From contig JALQPE010000038.1 in assembly GCA_030407315.1 (NCBI GenBank), positions 124,001 through 188,000 on the forward strand: a stretch of DNA of 64,000 bases. Reading direction: 5' to 3'. Within the stretch, counting starts at the first letter, position 1. Each line of letters opens with the position of its first letter. The translations under genes were made by a program, and so were the position numbers. Shown here piece by piece: positions 51,691 to 60,769 of this stretch. Source of the stretch: Asparagopsis taxiformis. Lineage: Eukaryota; Rhodophyta; Florideophyceae; Bonnemaisoniales; Bonnemaisoniaceae. The notes below the pieces were generated by a model, which saw only the letters and a program-made list of their open reading frames with translations, was not told the origin of the DNA and did not search any database.

Positions 51691-53710
51691 TAACAGCTAT
51701 CAATATGCTCCCGTCTCAATTTTCAAACACACAGCAGAGCAAAATCTACGCATACCGACTTGTCCTCATCATGCCGAGCTGACGTTCACATATCTCCCGA
51801 CCGGCACTGTCGACACCTACACTCTTGGCGAACACAAATTTCCCCTTCCCTCCGACATGTGCATCGAAGACGACGACATTTTCGACGGAGCAGCTTCTCG
51901 AGTAGACATGAGAAAAAAGTCTCCTAGTGCCCGCTCGATGCATGTGCGCCACGTAGAACCGTCGCGTACCGCAACGCACAACCCGAGCGAATCGAAGAAA
52001 AACGGGCGTGAAAAAGGAACTCCCGTCGCCGACACTCACAAAAGACGTCCATCCACCGCAACCCAACGCAGTGTTCCATCCAGTTCGTCCCGACACACTC
52101 GTAGTGACGAAATTCAACGAGATAACTTCTCGGTGGACAACACGCGTTCACAAGCAAGCCAGTCCAGTCACAATCGCTCGCTGTCATCCCGTGGCGCGGT
52201 ATCTGTGGAAGAAACGGTGATAGGTCTGACGCCATGTGCTAGTACATTGGAATTGGAGAGAGCGTTGCGTGTTGAAATGGAACAACCGAAGGAGGAACGG
52301 CAGTATGTTGCCCGAAAGGCGACTTCTGCAGCTGAATCTAGTAGACAGACGAGTCAAAAATTAATTTCTCCCGATCTGAGGAGCCATGCATCCGCACAGA
52401 GAGTGCGAGCGGTCAGTGAGCGAGAAAATCGATCTAGAGGTGCTGAGAAATATCCTTTTTCAGATGATTGTCATCGAGGGGGTTCAGAGTCCAAAATCAA
52501 TCGTAGGATGTTGAGACAGGGGATTCGAATGGATCGAGTTCTAGAGGGCATGGATAGAGACACTCAGCCAAAAACTGTCGCATCGCTGCGTAGGGCAGAT
52601 ACTGGAGCGAAGAACACTGTGACGTTTGATGGCGAAGCTGTCGACGGGAGATGTACTAAAAACGAGAGTCTATCTAGGGAGTTTGCAGCGACTGATATGG
52701 ACGTTACACATCCTGGAAGCCAACTGGTTGGTATAGAGAAGCGGGAAGGAGCGAAATTACACTCACAAACTTCGGGTCTAGAAATGATCAAGAGAATATC
52801 TACGGAGGACACAAGCTCATCGAGCGATGCCATAAGGAGTCATGCTGATGCTAGCGGAGGTGAGTGCAAACACACTCGAAAGGAGAAGCGTGGAGGAACG
52901 AAATCGTACGTGCAGGCATCGGAAAGTGGATCAGAAACGGGGATGGCAACGACTGGACGTGGTTATCGGCGACCCAATTCGACACCACAAATGGTTGCAG
53001 TACGTCGCACATCTGGACCATTGTTTGCACGCGGTCTATTCTCATTTGGGAGAAAGGTGATGCGATGGCCGGAGGGCGTTGCGCCACTAGCACTGTACGC
53101 GAAGGACGGGTGTGCGGACGGGACTGGTCGTCAGGGATTACGGAGCACACTTCTCGCGAAGATTGAAGCAATGCATATGCGGGAAGTACTTGTACGATGT
53201 GGGGAGAAATTCTGTGTACGTGTAGTCGGGAGCTTTGTGGGGGGCGAAATCGGGCTGGGACGAGTGGTGTGGAGCATTGTGCGCGGGGAGCGAGGAGGGA
53301 ACGGGGAACGGGTGATCCATGCGGAGGGATGTGCGGGGAGCGGGGGATTTGTCGGGGTCGAGGATTGGCGCGGACTTGTGGTGCGGGGCGGGGACGGAGA
53401 GTCGAGGGAGGTGTGGATTTCGGTGGGAATGGAGGTTGACGGTCGGGGTAGCGGGGGACGGGATGTGAGACGCGACGTGCGTTGGCGGGTGGTCGGGGAT
53501 GAGGAAGAGATGCAAGTGGGACGGTTTAGTGTTGCATTGAGATATGGATATTATTTTTTTCTGGCCGAGCCGTGCGGGTTGAGGTTGTTCACGCAGGTGG
53601 ATACGCCTGAACACGTGAGACTGGTTGCGGTGCGTGAAGGGGACGGCAGTATCGATGAGGAGATGTCGAAGCGATTGAGTTACATTGTTGTGCGTGTCGG
53701 ACGCGACTAA
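51691..53710 (+). CDS. Large disordered protein of unknown function (5' exon unresolved)
   Basis: The coding frame is open from an acceptor-like TTTCTAG at 51690 to the stop at 53710. Upstream of the first in-frame ATG (51857) it already reads like protein (QYAPVSIFKHTAEQN, then LTFTYLPTGTVDTYTLGEHK), so the true start is in an earlier exon I could not place. About 350 residues of Ser/Arg/Glu-rich disorder follow, then a C-terminal ~200-residue beta-rich, Gly/Val-rich domain with the end YGYYFFLAEPCGLRLFTQVD. No family recognised. From about 52990 the DNA becomes GC-richer and strongly purine-rich, unlike the first half. Confidence 0.55.
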
Positions 53711-54307
53711 ATTGAATAAATTGGATTTGGTGGAAGCAAGCGGTGCTGGTCTGGGAATTTGGGTTACTGATCGGTTACCGGCGGGGAGGAAGAGTCGAAA
53801 TGGATGGCGGAGAAGCGAGGGGTATGACAAGGTAGGGTTTGCACAAGAGGCTGAAAAGGAGAAAAATTGGAGGGCATGCGGGTTTGCATCGCAAGCAAAC
53901 GCGGTGATTGGACAAGGCGATTTGCACTTTAGATGCGCGACAGCATGCGTTGCCACGACTGGTCGAATACCTTTCAATATCGTGCTTCTATTTGCCAATA
54001 CCAGCGAATGAGTTGCATGAAGCTCGAATCGTTTATCCAGAATCTGACAACGCGCAGTGATTGGTCGACGCCGCTGTCCACAACCAACATCAAGTGATTG
54101 ATTTTCAAGCTTGTATGCGTTACCGTCCGCACGGGGCATGTCTTCGATTGCAGCTGCACCGTCCGCTCCGTGCCGCTCGCTCGATCGCTCGTCGTAGCGT
54201 CCGTCTCTATCTATGCCCTCCATTCAAAGCCTGTCCATCCCAATCCATTCATATCCAAATCTCAACCCCATGTGCCATCCCACACCGTTTTCGTCGCACG
54301 CCGCGCC
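53711..54307. other. Intergenic between unknown gene and HDG zinc protein gene
   Basis: No gene recognised. Minus-strand ORFs here are continuations of the antisense of 53.1-53.7 kb. Confidence 0.45.
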
Positions 54308-55255
54308 ATGCCGATGAGCACCATATCCAAGTCGCCGCCCCATTCGGCGCCCGACGATGAATCGCCCGTACCGACGCCGCTGCACGTCGCGCGCGATCCC
54401 TCTCCACGCCGCGATGCGCCACCGCCCGACTCGCCGTCCGCCGCCCCCAATCCGCCCCATCTCTGCGAGGGCTGCGCCCAGCCGCACGACGGCACCTACG
54501 GCTCCGGTCGCTTCTGCACCGTGCATTGCGCCCGTCGCATAGCCGCCAGTCGCAAATGGGAGAAACAACGCACCCAACGCAAACGTCTCGCCACAAATGT
54601 ATCCGCTGACCGTGAACAATCCACTTCGTCACTCTCCTCCGCCTCCTCGGCCGACCAGCCTTGCAACGCAAAGCGTAGACGCGTGCGCACCATGCATGCC
54701 CCCATGCCCTGTCGTCCGCTGCCCGCCCATCTCGCCAATCCGCCCTACGCTCGTTTCCCGTCCCCGCTGCCGCCCACCCCGCCCCCGCTTCGCGTCGTGT
54801 CCCAGCAGCCCGCCAATACAATCCTGCAACCGCAGCCGCTGCATTATGCCCAGCCGTCGCTGCATGTTCACGCGCATGCGCCGTTTGCGCAGCCCGGCGC
54901 GCATCTGTATCCGTCCGCTTCGCACACGCCTACGCCGCCGCCCCAAATCCATCCCTATTCCGATTATGCACACTCGTATGCATACGGTGCGCAGCCAATC
55001 TATCCGTATCATGCGCAGATGACGTACACACCACCGCCATATGCCGTGTACTCGGCGCCTACTCCGCCACCTCCGCCGCCGCCAACTCCCGCTCCCGGTG
55101 CAGCCGAGTCGAGCACGGTGCAAACCAATCAGGCGGCTGGGGCCGCGAATAAACCATCGCTTGTTTCGTCGAAACGTGAATGTGAGACTGTCGCCGAGGC
55201 ATTGTTGTGTCTCCGTTCCAGAAGTCATGACGAAAAAGAGTTGCCAAACGAATAG
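54308..55255 (+). CDS. Zinc-binding HDGxYGSGRFC-motif protein
   Basis: 315 aa from the ATG at 54308. Near the N-terminus is a compact CxxC...H...C...C unit: CEGCAQPHDGTYGSGRFCTV with C53, C56, H60, C70, C74, followed by CARRIAASRKWEKQ. This HDG-x-(Y/F)-GSGRFC...CA signature occurs in small zinc-binding domains of plants and protists, usually of unknown function, sometimes next to DNA-binding regions. The remainder is Pro/His/Tyr/Ala-rich disorder with a basic NAKRRRVR stretch that could be a nuclear signal. The last ~40 residues contain a short helical segment (RECETVAEALLCLRSRSHD). Role unknown; nuclear regulator is a guess. Confidence 0.6.
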   Translation: MPMSTISKSPPHSAPDDESPVPTPLHVARDPSPRRDAPPPDSPSAAPNPPHLCEGCAQPHDGTYGSGRFCTVHCARRIAASRKWEKQRTQRKRLATNVSADREQSTSSLSSASSADQPCNAKRRRVRTMHAPMPCRPLPAHLANPPYARFPSPLPPTPPPLRVVSQQPANTILQPQPLHYAQPSLHVHAHAPFAQPGAHLYPSASHTPTPPPQIHPYSDYAHSYAYGAQPIYPYHAQMTYTPPPYAVYSAPTPPPPPPPTPAPGAAESSTVQTNQAAGAANKPSLVSSKRECETVAEALLCLRSRSHDEKELPNE

Positions 55256-55417
55256 ATCATTTTTGAGAACAAGACGATGTCCTCGACAAGATGACTCGCC
55301 AATCAAATTCGGCTTATTACACGTTTTTAATCGCACCATCAAGTAAAACAGTGTCACACGTTCAACTGGGTATTCCTCCATACTAATTTAGATTAGCAAT
55401 AGCAATATACAAGCGCC

Positions 55418-56386
55418 CTATGATCTACTTGGCTTGGCTTTGCCCTCAGAGAGCAGAATCATTCGCGATGTCTCCTTCTCAATCCTCAAACTCGCTCGAC
55501 ACTTACTACAATCAACCTCTGCCGAATCATTAAATCCCTTCAAGTTGAGCACATTACCAAACAGCACATGCGTGCGACGACCACAGTTTGGACAATCACC
55601 GACCAGAATAACCGGATCGCGAACAACCAACTTGGTCAGAAAGTTGGCCGTCACAAAGATGAACGGCGAGCCAATAATCAACGACAGCACCGGATCAATC
55701 TGATGCAGCGGTGTAAGCTCAAAGGCGCCCGAGAGCCACACCAGAGACATTAGCAGGCCGGCCGGAACGAACAGAACAAATGTACGACGACGATCGCGAA
55801 CCACATCTGAATATGTAATCTGACGTCGAATCGAGCAGCGGGGCCCCCGTTGAATGGCAACAATGGAGCCTTCGTTCTGCAGCTTCACTTTCAGCGCATC
55901 AAATTCCTCATCCGCCATAGTAGGAGCGCCCTGTTCAAACGCCTTGACAGCGTCGAGAAACATAAATTCCTCACGAGAAAGCGTAACGACGTCGGACCCC
56001 TGCCAGGTGAGCTCCTCCTTGAGCGAGTCAAACTCGTCATTGGACAGGGCAGATTCACCGCGAAAATAGGCCTGCATGGCATCGAGAAAGAGTGATTCTT
56101 TCTCGCGCAATGTGAGATCGATGCGTCGACCAGTTCTCGGGTCAATACTGCAGAAACCGCCAATATTTTCGTCGACGACGACCTGCGGCATTTCCTCTGT
56201 CTTGGGTGCTCGCTTGGAATCGCCGACGGCCATGCGTGGCGACAACGGTCTAGCTACATAGCGAGTGGCTGGAGGTGGCAGACGACGGCGGCATTGACGG
56301 ACGGTTTTCGACGCTGTGGTTGGCGCAAATGGTGATGTTACAAAGGCGAAATTCATGGTCGGTTGCAATGAGCGAATGGGTGCCAA
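55418..56386 (-). CDS. PGRL1: PGR5-like protein 1 (PGRL1), thylakoid cyclic electron flow
   Basis: 322 aa. The N-terminal ~50 residues (Ser/Thr/Arg-rich, no acidic residues) look like a plastid transit peptide. Alternative start is Met11. Body: GGFCSIDPRTGR, SNDEFDSLKEELTWQGSDVV, TMADEEFDALKVKLQNEGS, GPRCSIRRQITYSDVVRD, two TM segments (about 201-221 and 233-255), then CPNCGRRTHVLFGN and VDCSKC. All six cysteines important in the plant protein are present: C79, C184, and the pairs C265/C268 and C293/C296. PGRL1 with PGR5 routes electrons from ferredoxin to plastoquinone in antimycin-sensitive cyclic flow around photosystem I. Strongest evidence in the window for a photosynthetic organism. The gene is divergent from the methyltransferase gene at 57031. 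Confidence 0.93.
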   Translation of the reverse strand: MAPIRSLQPTMNFAFVTSPFAPTTASKTVRQCRRRLPPPATRYVARPLSPRMAVGDSKRAPKTEEMPQVVVDENIGGFCSIDPRTGRRIDLTLREKESLFLDAMQAYFRGESALSNDEFDSLKEELTWQGSDVVTLSREEFMFLDAVKAFEQGAPTMADEEFDALKVKLQNEGSIVAIQRGPRCSIRRQITYSDVVRDRRRTFVLFVPAGLLMSLVWLSGAFELTPLHQIDPVLSLIIGSPFIFVTANFLTKLVVRDPVILVGDCPNCGRRTHVLFGNVLNLKGFNDSAEVDCSKCRASLRIEKETSRMILLSEGKAKPSRS

Positions 56387-57030
56387 TTGCGGCTGCGTGG
56401 AGATAGAAAGAGTCGCGATGGAGGTAAGATTGAGAGTCGGTTGACAGATTCGAGTGGACGTCGAAGACGCAAGGAAACGAAGGGCGGTTTCAACAGCACG
56501 TAAGCTGGTGGGAATAGCGCTCGCGGAGGCTTTTATTAAAGTTGGTGGTCAGCGCTTGTGGTCGAAAAGATCTCACCCGGTTATGACCGCGCCAATGATT
56601 GGGCAAAATATCGCACTACGCCAGAGCACATGTTCTTGCATTTACTATGAGATCTGGATCTCCAGCAAGCAGCAGCATTACAGTGTAAATGCGCAGCTGC
56701 TGAATTTGCATCCACGAAGAAAAATTGTTATTGTGCATAATTTTTTGAGAGCCTTACACTTTTACAGATGTACAGCATCGTCATCGCAGTTCATTTTGGC
56801 GGAAACAGGCGACGTCCCGTACCTGACGCGGACAGAAGACAGGCGCAGAGCTGAGCTGAGCGGTGTGAGCAATCTTCTCCATCGATGCGCATGAATGCAC
56901 GGCGGCCGTCAATTCCGGTAACTATCCTGCGATGCAAATCCAGATCTGACTTGAAACGCCGCCGCTCATCCAATGCATTGCATCTCTAAACTCATTTCAA
57001 CGTATCGATAACCATCGCAAATCTCGCACC
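56387..57030. other. Divergent promoter region PGRL1/CARNMT-like
   Basis: About 640 nt between two divergently transcribed genes; likely bidirectional promoter. The 146-aa ORF inside is not protein-like. Confidence 0.55.
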
Positions 57031-58116
57031 ATGTCGACACCCCACCTCACGCTGCAACAATTCCCGGCCGACGCCACGCAGGCGTACGGCGAGGTGGAAT
57101 TTGCCCGTCTCGACCGAAAATTAGCCATGTTCAACGCGCTCGCTGCCGAGGATCGTGCGCTACTCCCCGAGTACGACGCGCGCATCGAGACGCTCGCCTC
57201 GTGCATACAGAGCAATGTCGCAATACTATCCGACATGGCCGCATCTGCCGCGTCCATCGGCGCTTCCGCCGCCTCCGATGCGCGCGATCGTCGCGACCGC
57301 GCCGTCTCCGAGCATGACAAGCACGCGCTTGCACGGCAGGTACGACATGGATTCGAGCTGCTCGCGCGCGATTGGAGCACCGTTGGTGAGAAACAACGCG
57401 CCACTTGTTACGCGCCCGTCGTCGCCGCCGTACAGAGCGCATATGAAGATTTGGCGCGCGCCTCCAAGAGTATGTCGCGTGAGCGCTTTCGCGTGCTCGT
57501 GCCCGCCGCCGGCGCCGGCCGCCTCGCGTGGGAGTTGGTGAAGTGTGGATTTGCCGTCGAGGGCTGTGAACAATCGTATAGTGCGTTGATGGTGGGCAAT
57601 TATGCGCTCAATAATGCCAGTGAGCAACAGAAGGCTAAGATCTATCCGTTTGTGCATGTGCATTCTAATGTGCGATCGGTTGCTAATGCGACGCTCGCCG
57701 TTGAGATTCCGGATGTTGATCCCAAGGATATTCCGCAGACGACCAATTTTGCTATGCGTGCTGGCAGTTTTGTGGAGTCGTATGATGGACAGGATAATGT
57801 GTGGGATGCTGTTGCGAGCTGCTTGGCGTTCACATTGGGTGATCGAGTCGTTGAGCATGTGCGACGCGTGTCGCAGTTGCTCAAGCCGGGCGGCGTGTGG
57901 ACTTTTGTTGGACCTGCTCCGGCTGTGGAATCGGCACCAATGCAAAATGTGCACGTTTCTGTGGAAGAGTTTTTGTCTATTGTGAGACAGAGCGGTTTTA
58001 AGATTACTGCGGAGCGTCGCGTTGAATATCAACGAGTGTTGGATCCCAATTCGATGCAATCAGTGTATATCCATTGTCCGTTTATCGTAGCTGTCAAAGT
58101 TCGTCGCGCTTTTTAA
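57031..58116 (+). CDS. Carnosine N-methyltransferase-like protein (N2227 family)
   Basis: 361 aa, single exon. SAM-dependent methyltransferase of the CARNMT1/YNL092W (N2227) family. Seen: N-terminal helical domain (ALLPEYDARIETLASCIQSN), the family glycine motif RVLVPAAGAGRLAWELVKCG (about residues 153-172), GCEQSYSALMVGNYALN (which pairs with the canonical GNEFSYFMLLASNFILN), DAVASCLAFTLG, LLKPGGVWTFVGPAPA (motif after the active centre) and the C-terminal VEEFLSIVRQSGFKI. In animals the enzyme makes anserine from carnosine; also reported to methylate histidine in proteins. In an alga, carnosine is unlikely, so the substrate is open. Confidence 0.82.
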   Translation: MSTPHLTLQQFPADATQAYGEVEFARLDRKLAMFNALAAEDRALLPEYDARIETLASCIQSNVAILSDMAASAASIGASAASDARDRRDRAVSEHDKHALARQVRHGFELLARDWSTVGEKQRATCYAPVVAAVQSAYEDLARASKSMSRERFRVLVPAAGAGRLAWELVKCGFAVEGCEQSYSALMVGNYALNNASEQQKAKIYPFVHVHSNVRSVANATLAVEIPDVDPKDIPQTTNFAMRAGSFVESYDGQDNVWDAVASCLAFTLGDRVVEHVRRVSQLLKPGGVWTFVGPAPAVESAPMQNVHVSVEEFLSIVRQSGFKITAERRVEYQRVLDPNSMQSVYIHCPFIVAVKVRRAF

Positions 58117-58413
58117 CTGCGTAACATAGAGAGTAGTAGGCGTAGTATAGTATAGTATTACTGTAAATCAACAGACTCCAGACGCGATACACAGTGGCAC
58201 GGCGAGTGTAAGCATTGCTGGTAAGGTATCCGCGCTGGTACCAATCAAGTGGCATCGCATGTGAATGCCAATGACACTCCGCAGGACGCGGCCACGTCCC
58301 GCAAATCCGACCAGATTGCTGTGCACCCGCATTGTCTATATCATTCGCTTGCGCTCGTGAATGCCACCCTTGCGATTCCCAATCGTATCCTGTTCGACCC
58401 AATTCTGCCCGCC

Positions 58414-59322
58414 ATGGCCAACGTCGCGCCACCCGCCTCCGACGCAGACCCCGTCGTCACTCAGCAACAAGATCAACAAGCGCAACCGCAAGAAACGACC
58501 GCGCACACACAGCCAACTCCTGCTGACGACTTGAACGGCGCATCCGCTGTGGACAAAATTAAGGCAGCACACGCCGCCAGACGTTCCCGTAGAGCGCGTG
58601 CCGTTCTCTCCGCTGCTGTCACAACAGAATCCACCCCGTCCGTCGATGCTGCTGTGTCGTCAGAAACGGACGACCCCCAAATTGCCGAAATCAAGAGACA
58701 GCATGAGGAAACAATCGTCGCCCTCAAACAGGAAGCTACAGCCCTGAAAATTGAAATGAACTCTCTGCGTAGGAATCACTTGCAGAACATTAAAAAGCTC
58801 TCCGAGGATCGCGACATGTTTGCCGCTCAGTTGGTCAAGGAGCAGAACAAGCAGCAGGCCAAGGGCGATGCTAAGAGGATATCCGACATTGAAGTACAGT
58901 TGCGCGCAGCTAGGACAAGGAACAATGATTTGGAAAGCGAAAACAGTGCGCTTCGTGATGAGCTGAAACAGCTCTCGTTCCGCGTACAGGCTGAACGAAC
59001 GTTGGATGCTGCATCGGATGGCTACGAAAAAGTCGTCGATGATTTGGTCGCAGTCAAATTGCGCTGCGCACAACTAGAGGAAGAGAGAGAAGATTTGTCG
59101 CGCACTAACAAGGAACTGACTTCAACCTTGAGTATCCAGGACGAGGCGAACCGTGAGCTAGAGAAAAGTCGTTCAGAATGGGTCGTTCGTTGTGCTGACC
59201 TCGAGAAACAACGAGCGCAATTTGAAGCCAAGCTGAAACAATTATCTGCACCCCCACAGGCGGCCAGCTTCAGTCACGACACCTCCTATTCCGGATCGGA
59301 CCTGCAAGAACTTAAGCTCTGA
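58414..59322 (+). CDS. Coiled-coil protein of unknown function
   Basis: 302 aa from the ATG at 58414; upstream in-frame sequence is not protein-like. An Ala/Thr/Gln-rich N-terminus contains a short basic helix (DKIKAAHAARRSRRARAVLS), then from about residue 90 to 275 an almost uninterrupted coiled coil (KRQHEETIVALKQEATALKI, then RTRNNDLESENSALRDELKQ, KVVDDLVAVKLRCAQLEEER). It ends in a Ser-rich tail (SYSGSDLQELKL). Could be golgin-, tropomyosin- or cytoskeleton-like; no family signature is visible. Confidence 0.6.
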   Translation: MANVAPPASDADPVVTQQQDQQAQPQETTAHTQPTPADDLNGASAVDKIKAAHAARRSRRARAVLSAAVTTESTPSVDAAVSSETDDPQIAEIKRQHEETIVALKQEATALKIEMNSLRRNHLQNIKKLSEDRDMFAAQLVKEQNKQQAKGDAKRISDIEVQLRAARTRNNDLESENSALRDELKQLSFRVQAERTLDAASDGYEKVVDDLVAVKLRCAQLEEEREDLSRTNKELTSTLSIQDEANRELEKSRSEWVVRCADLEKQRAQFEAKLKQLSAPPQAASFSHDTSYSGSDLQELKL

Positions 59323-59437
59323 TTTCAAACCGATGCATATCTTTCGCACGCATCTACGAGTATTACTGCTAGAACTGAGTGTAAACAAGAATACACTTTA
59401 TAGCTCAAAATAAACCCTAAGTAAGCCGTCAACATTG

Positions 59438-60421
59438 TTAATGAGGAGAAGCCCTAGTGCGACCCGACGGCGGCAGGCCGGCACGTCCATGTTGCATGGA
59501 AGCAGCCTGCGAAATTGGCGCCGACGGAACGGGTGACATCTTTCTCCTTTTGCCCGACGGATGTGGTGCATCGGCAAAGTCATGATTAGCGGCGGAGGAC
59601 GAGGCATGTCGTCGCCGACGCGTCGGTAATTCATCCATATCAGCCGCCGCTTCCTTCTCAGCCCGTTCAGCCGAGGCGCGCAAGCGCGCCGAGGCTGCTC
59701 GCGACGACATTCGTCCACCACGTCCGAGACACTTTTCAACGTGCTGCGCGTAACGCGAAGCGGAGATATTGGACGCGCAGTTGGAACATTCTACCGTCAC
59801 ATTCTTATCACTGTAAAGCAGACGCGAGCCATACTTTGTTGGCGCGATTTTGGCGACGCGAAGGGTGTCATTGCGATGCGACGGCTTGCTGGACTTTGCA
59901 TCGTGTTTTGCGGCATGTTTCTGAAAGACGGTGACACGTCGAGCGGCCTCGGCATCGAGATAGGCATGATGTTTTAACTGGACAGCCACCTCCATGATTG
60001 CCCAGTTTATCATATCATTATATACCTCCATTGCAACGGAAGCGATGGTGAAATGGTCGTTCTGGGCGTCGGAATCCTTGAGCAAATGCTGGCCGTCCTT
60101 GAGGGCGTTGAGGAGGAGCTGGGTGTGGAGGGCGGTTTGCTGCGAGTGATGGGGCGGGGCGGTGGCGGCGGCAGGGGCGGATCTGCCAAGCGGGTTGGCA
60201 TGAGGGGGAAGATCTACGACATCGCAGAGGGCGGGTTTTCGCGGGGGACGCGGGACATCGGATGCAATTCTGTCCGGAATGGACTCGTTGTCCGACTTGG
60301 AAATTGGCTGCGAGGATGGCGAGCAGGTGGCGGCTGAATTGGAGTTGCTGCCGGAAGCGGGAGTTGGTGCTGCGGAAACTGGATGGCCTGAACTGCGACC
60401 TCTGCGCTTCCGGGGTGCCAT
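59438..60421 (-). CDS. SGF11: SAGA deubiquitinase-module subunit Sgf11 (ATXN7L3-like)
   Basis: 327 aa. Around residues 100-150 is an amphipathic helix (ASVAMEVYNDMINWAIMEVA) like the Sgf11 N-terminal helix that binds Sus1/Ubp8. At 211-235 is the Sgf11 zinc finger VECSNCASNISASRYAQHVE with C212, C215, H227, C231, followed by RMSSRAASARLRAS, the R-rich tail that contacts the nucleosome acidic patch in yeast. The rest is low-complexity Ser/Pro/Ala. The family is a subunit of the SAGA H2B-deubiquitinating module. With Ada1/Hfi1 near the other end of the window, two SAGA subunits are present in one 60 kb stretch. Confidence 0.82.
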   Translation of the reverse strand: MAPRKRRGRSSGHPVSAAPTPASGSNSNSAATCSPSSQPISKSDNESIPDRIASDVPRPPRKPALCDVVDLPPHANPLGRSAPAAATAPPHHSQQTALHTQLLLNALKDGQHLLKDSDAQNDHFTIASVAMEVYNDMINWAIMEVAVQLKHHAYLDAEAARRVTVFQKHAAKHDAKSSKPSHRNDTLRVAKIAPTKYGSRLLYSDKNVTVECSNCASNISASRYAQHVEKCLGRGGRMSSRAASARLRASAERAEKEAAADMDELPTRRRRHASSSAANHDFADAPHPSGKRRKMSPVPSAPISQAASMQHGRAGLPPSGRTRASPH

Positions 60422-60769
60422 TAAGTTTCAGCGAACGGACATGGAGTGGCACATAGCCGAGTAAATTGACGCCAAAGAGGAGCGAAGAGGCGTGGCGGCG
60501 TATGAGCGTGTGGAACGATTGTGGTCGCACACGAGACGGCAGCAACAAATGACTTGATCTTTTTATTTCAATTTTCATCGTGCGCGAAAATATGTAATCA
60601 ATGAATGTTGGCTGCCGTTGGATCGACGGATGCGGCCGACGTGCAATCGCAAGATGTAATGCGCTGCCGATTGGAGCAACGCCGAGCTCGACGCAACTTT
60701 TGTCGCCAACGCCATGACGTGGACTCACTTGATAGGCCACTGGTTCGCTGTTTCCTAAGGTACATATCT
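60422..60769. other. Short intergenic between SGF11 start and NSF stop
   Basis: About 350 nt, both genes on the minus strand; SGF11 5' flank and NSF 3' end. No feature seen. Confidence 0.5.
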
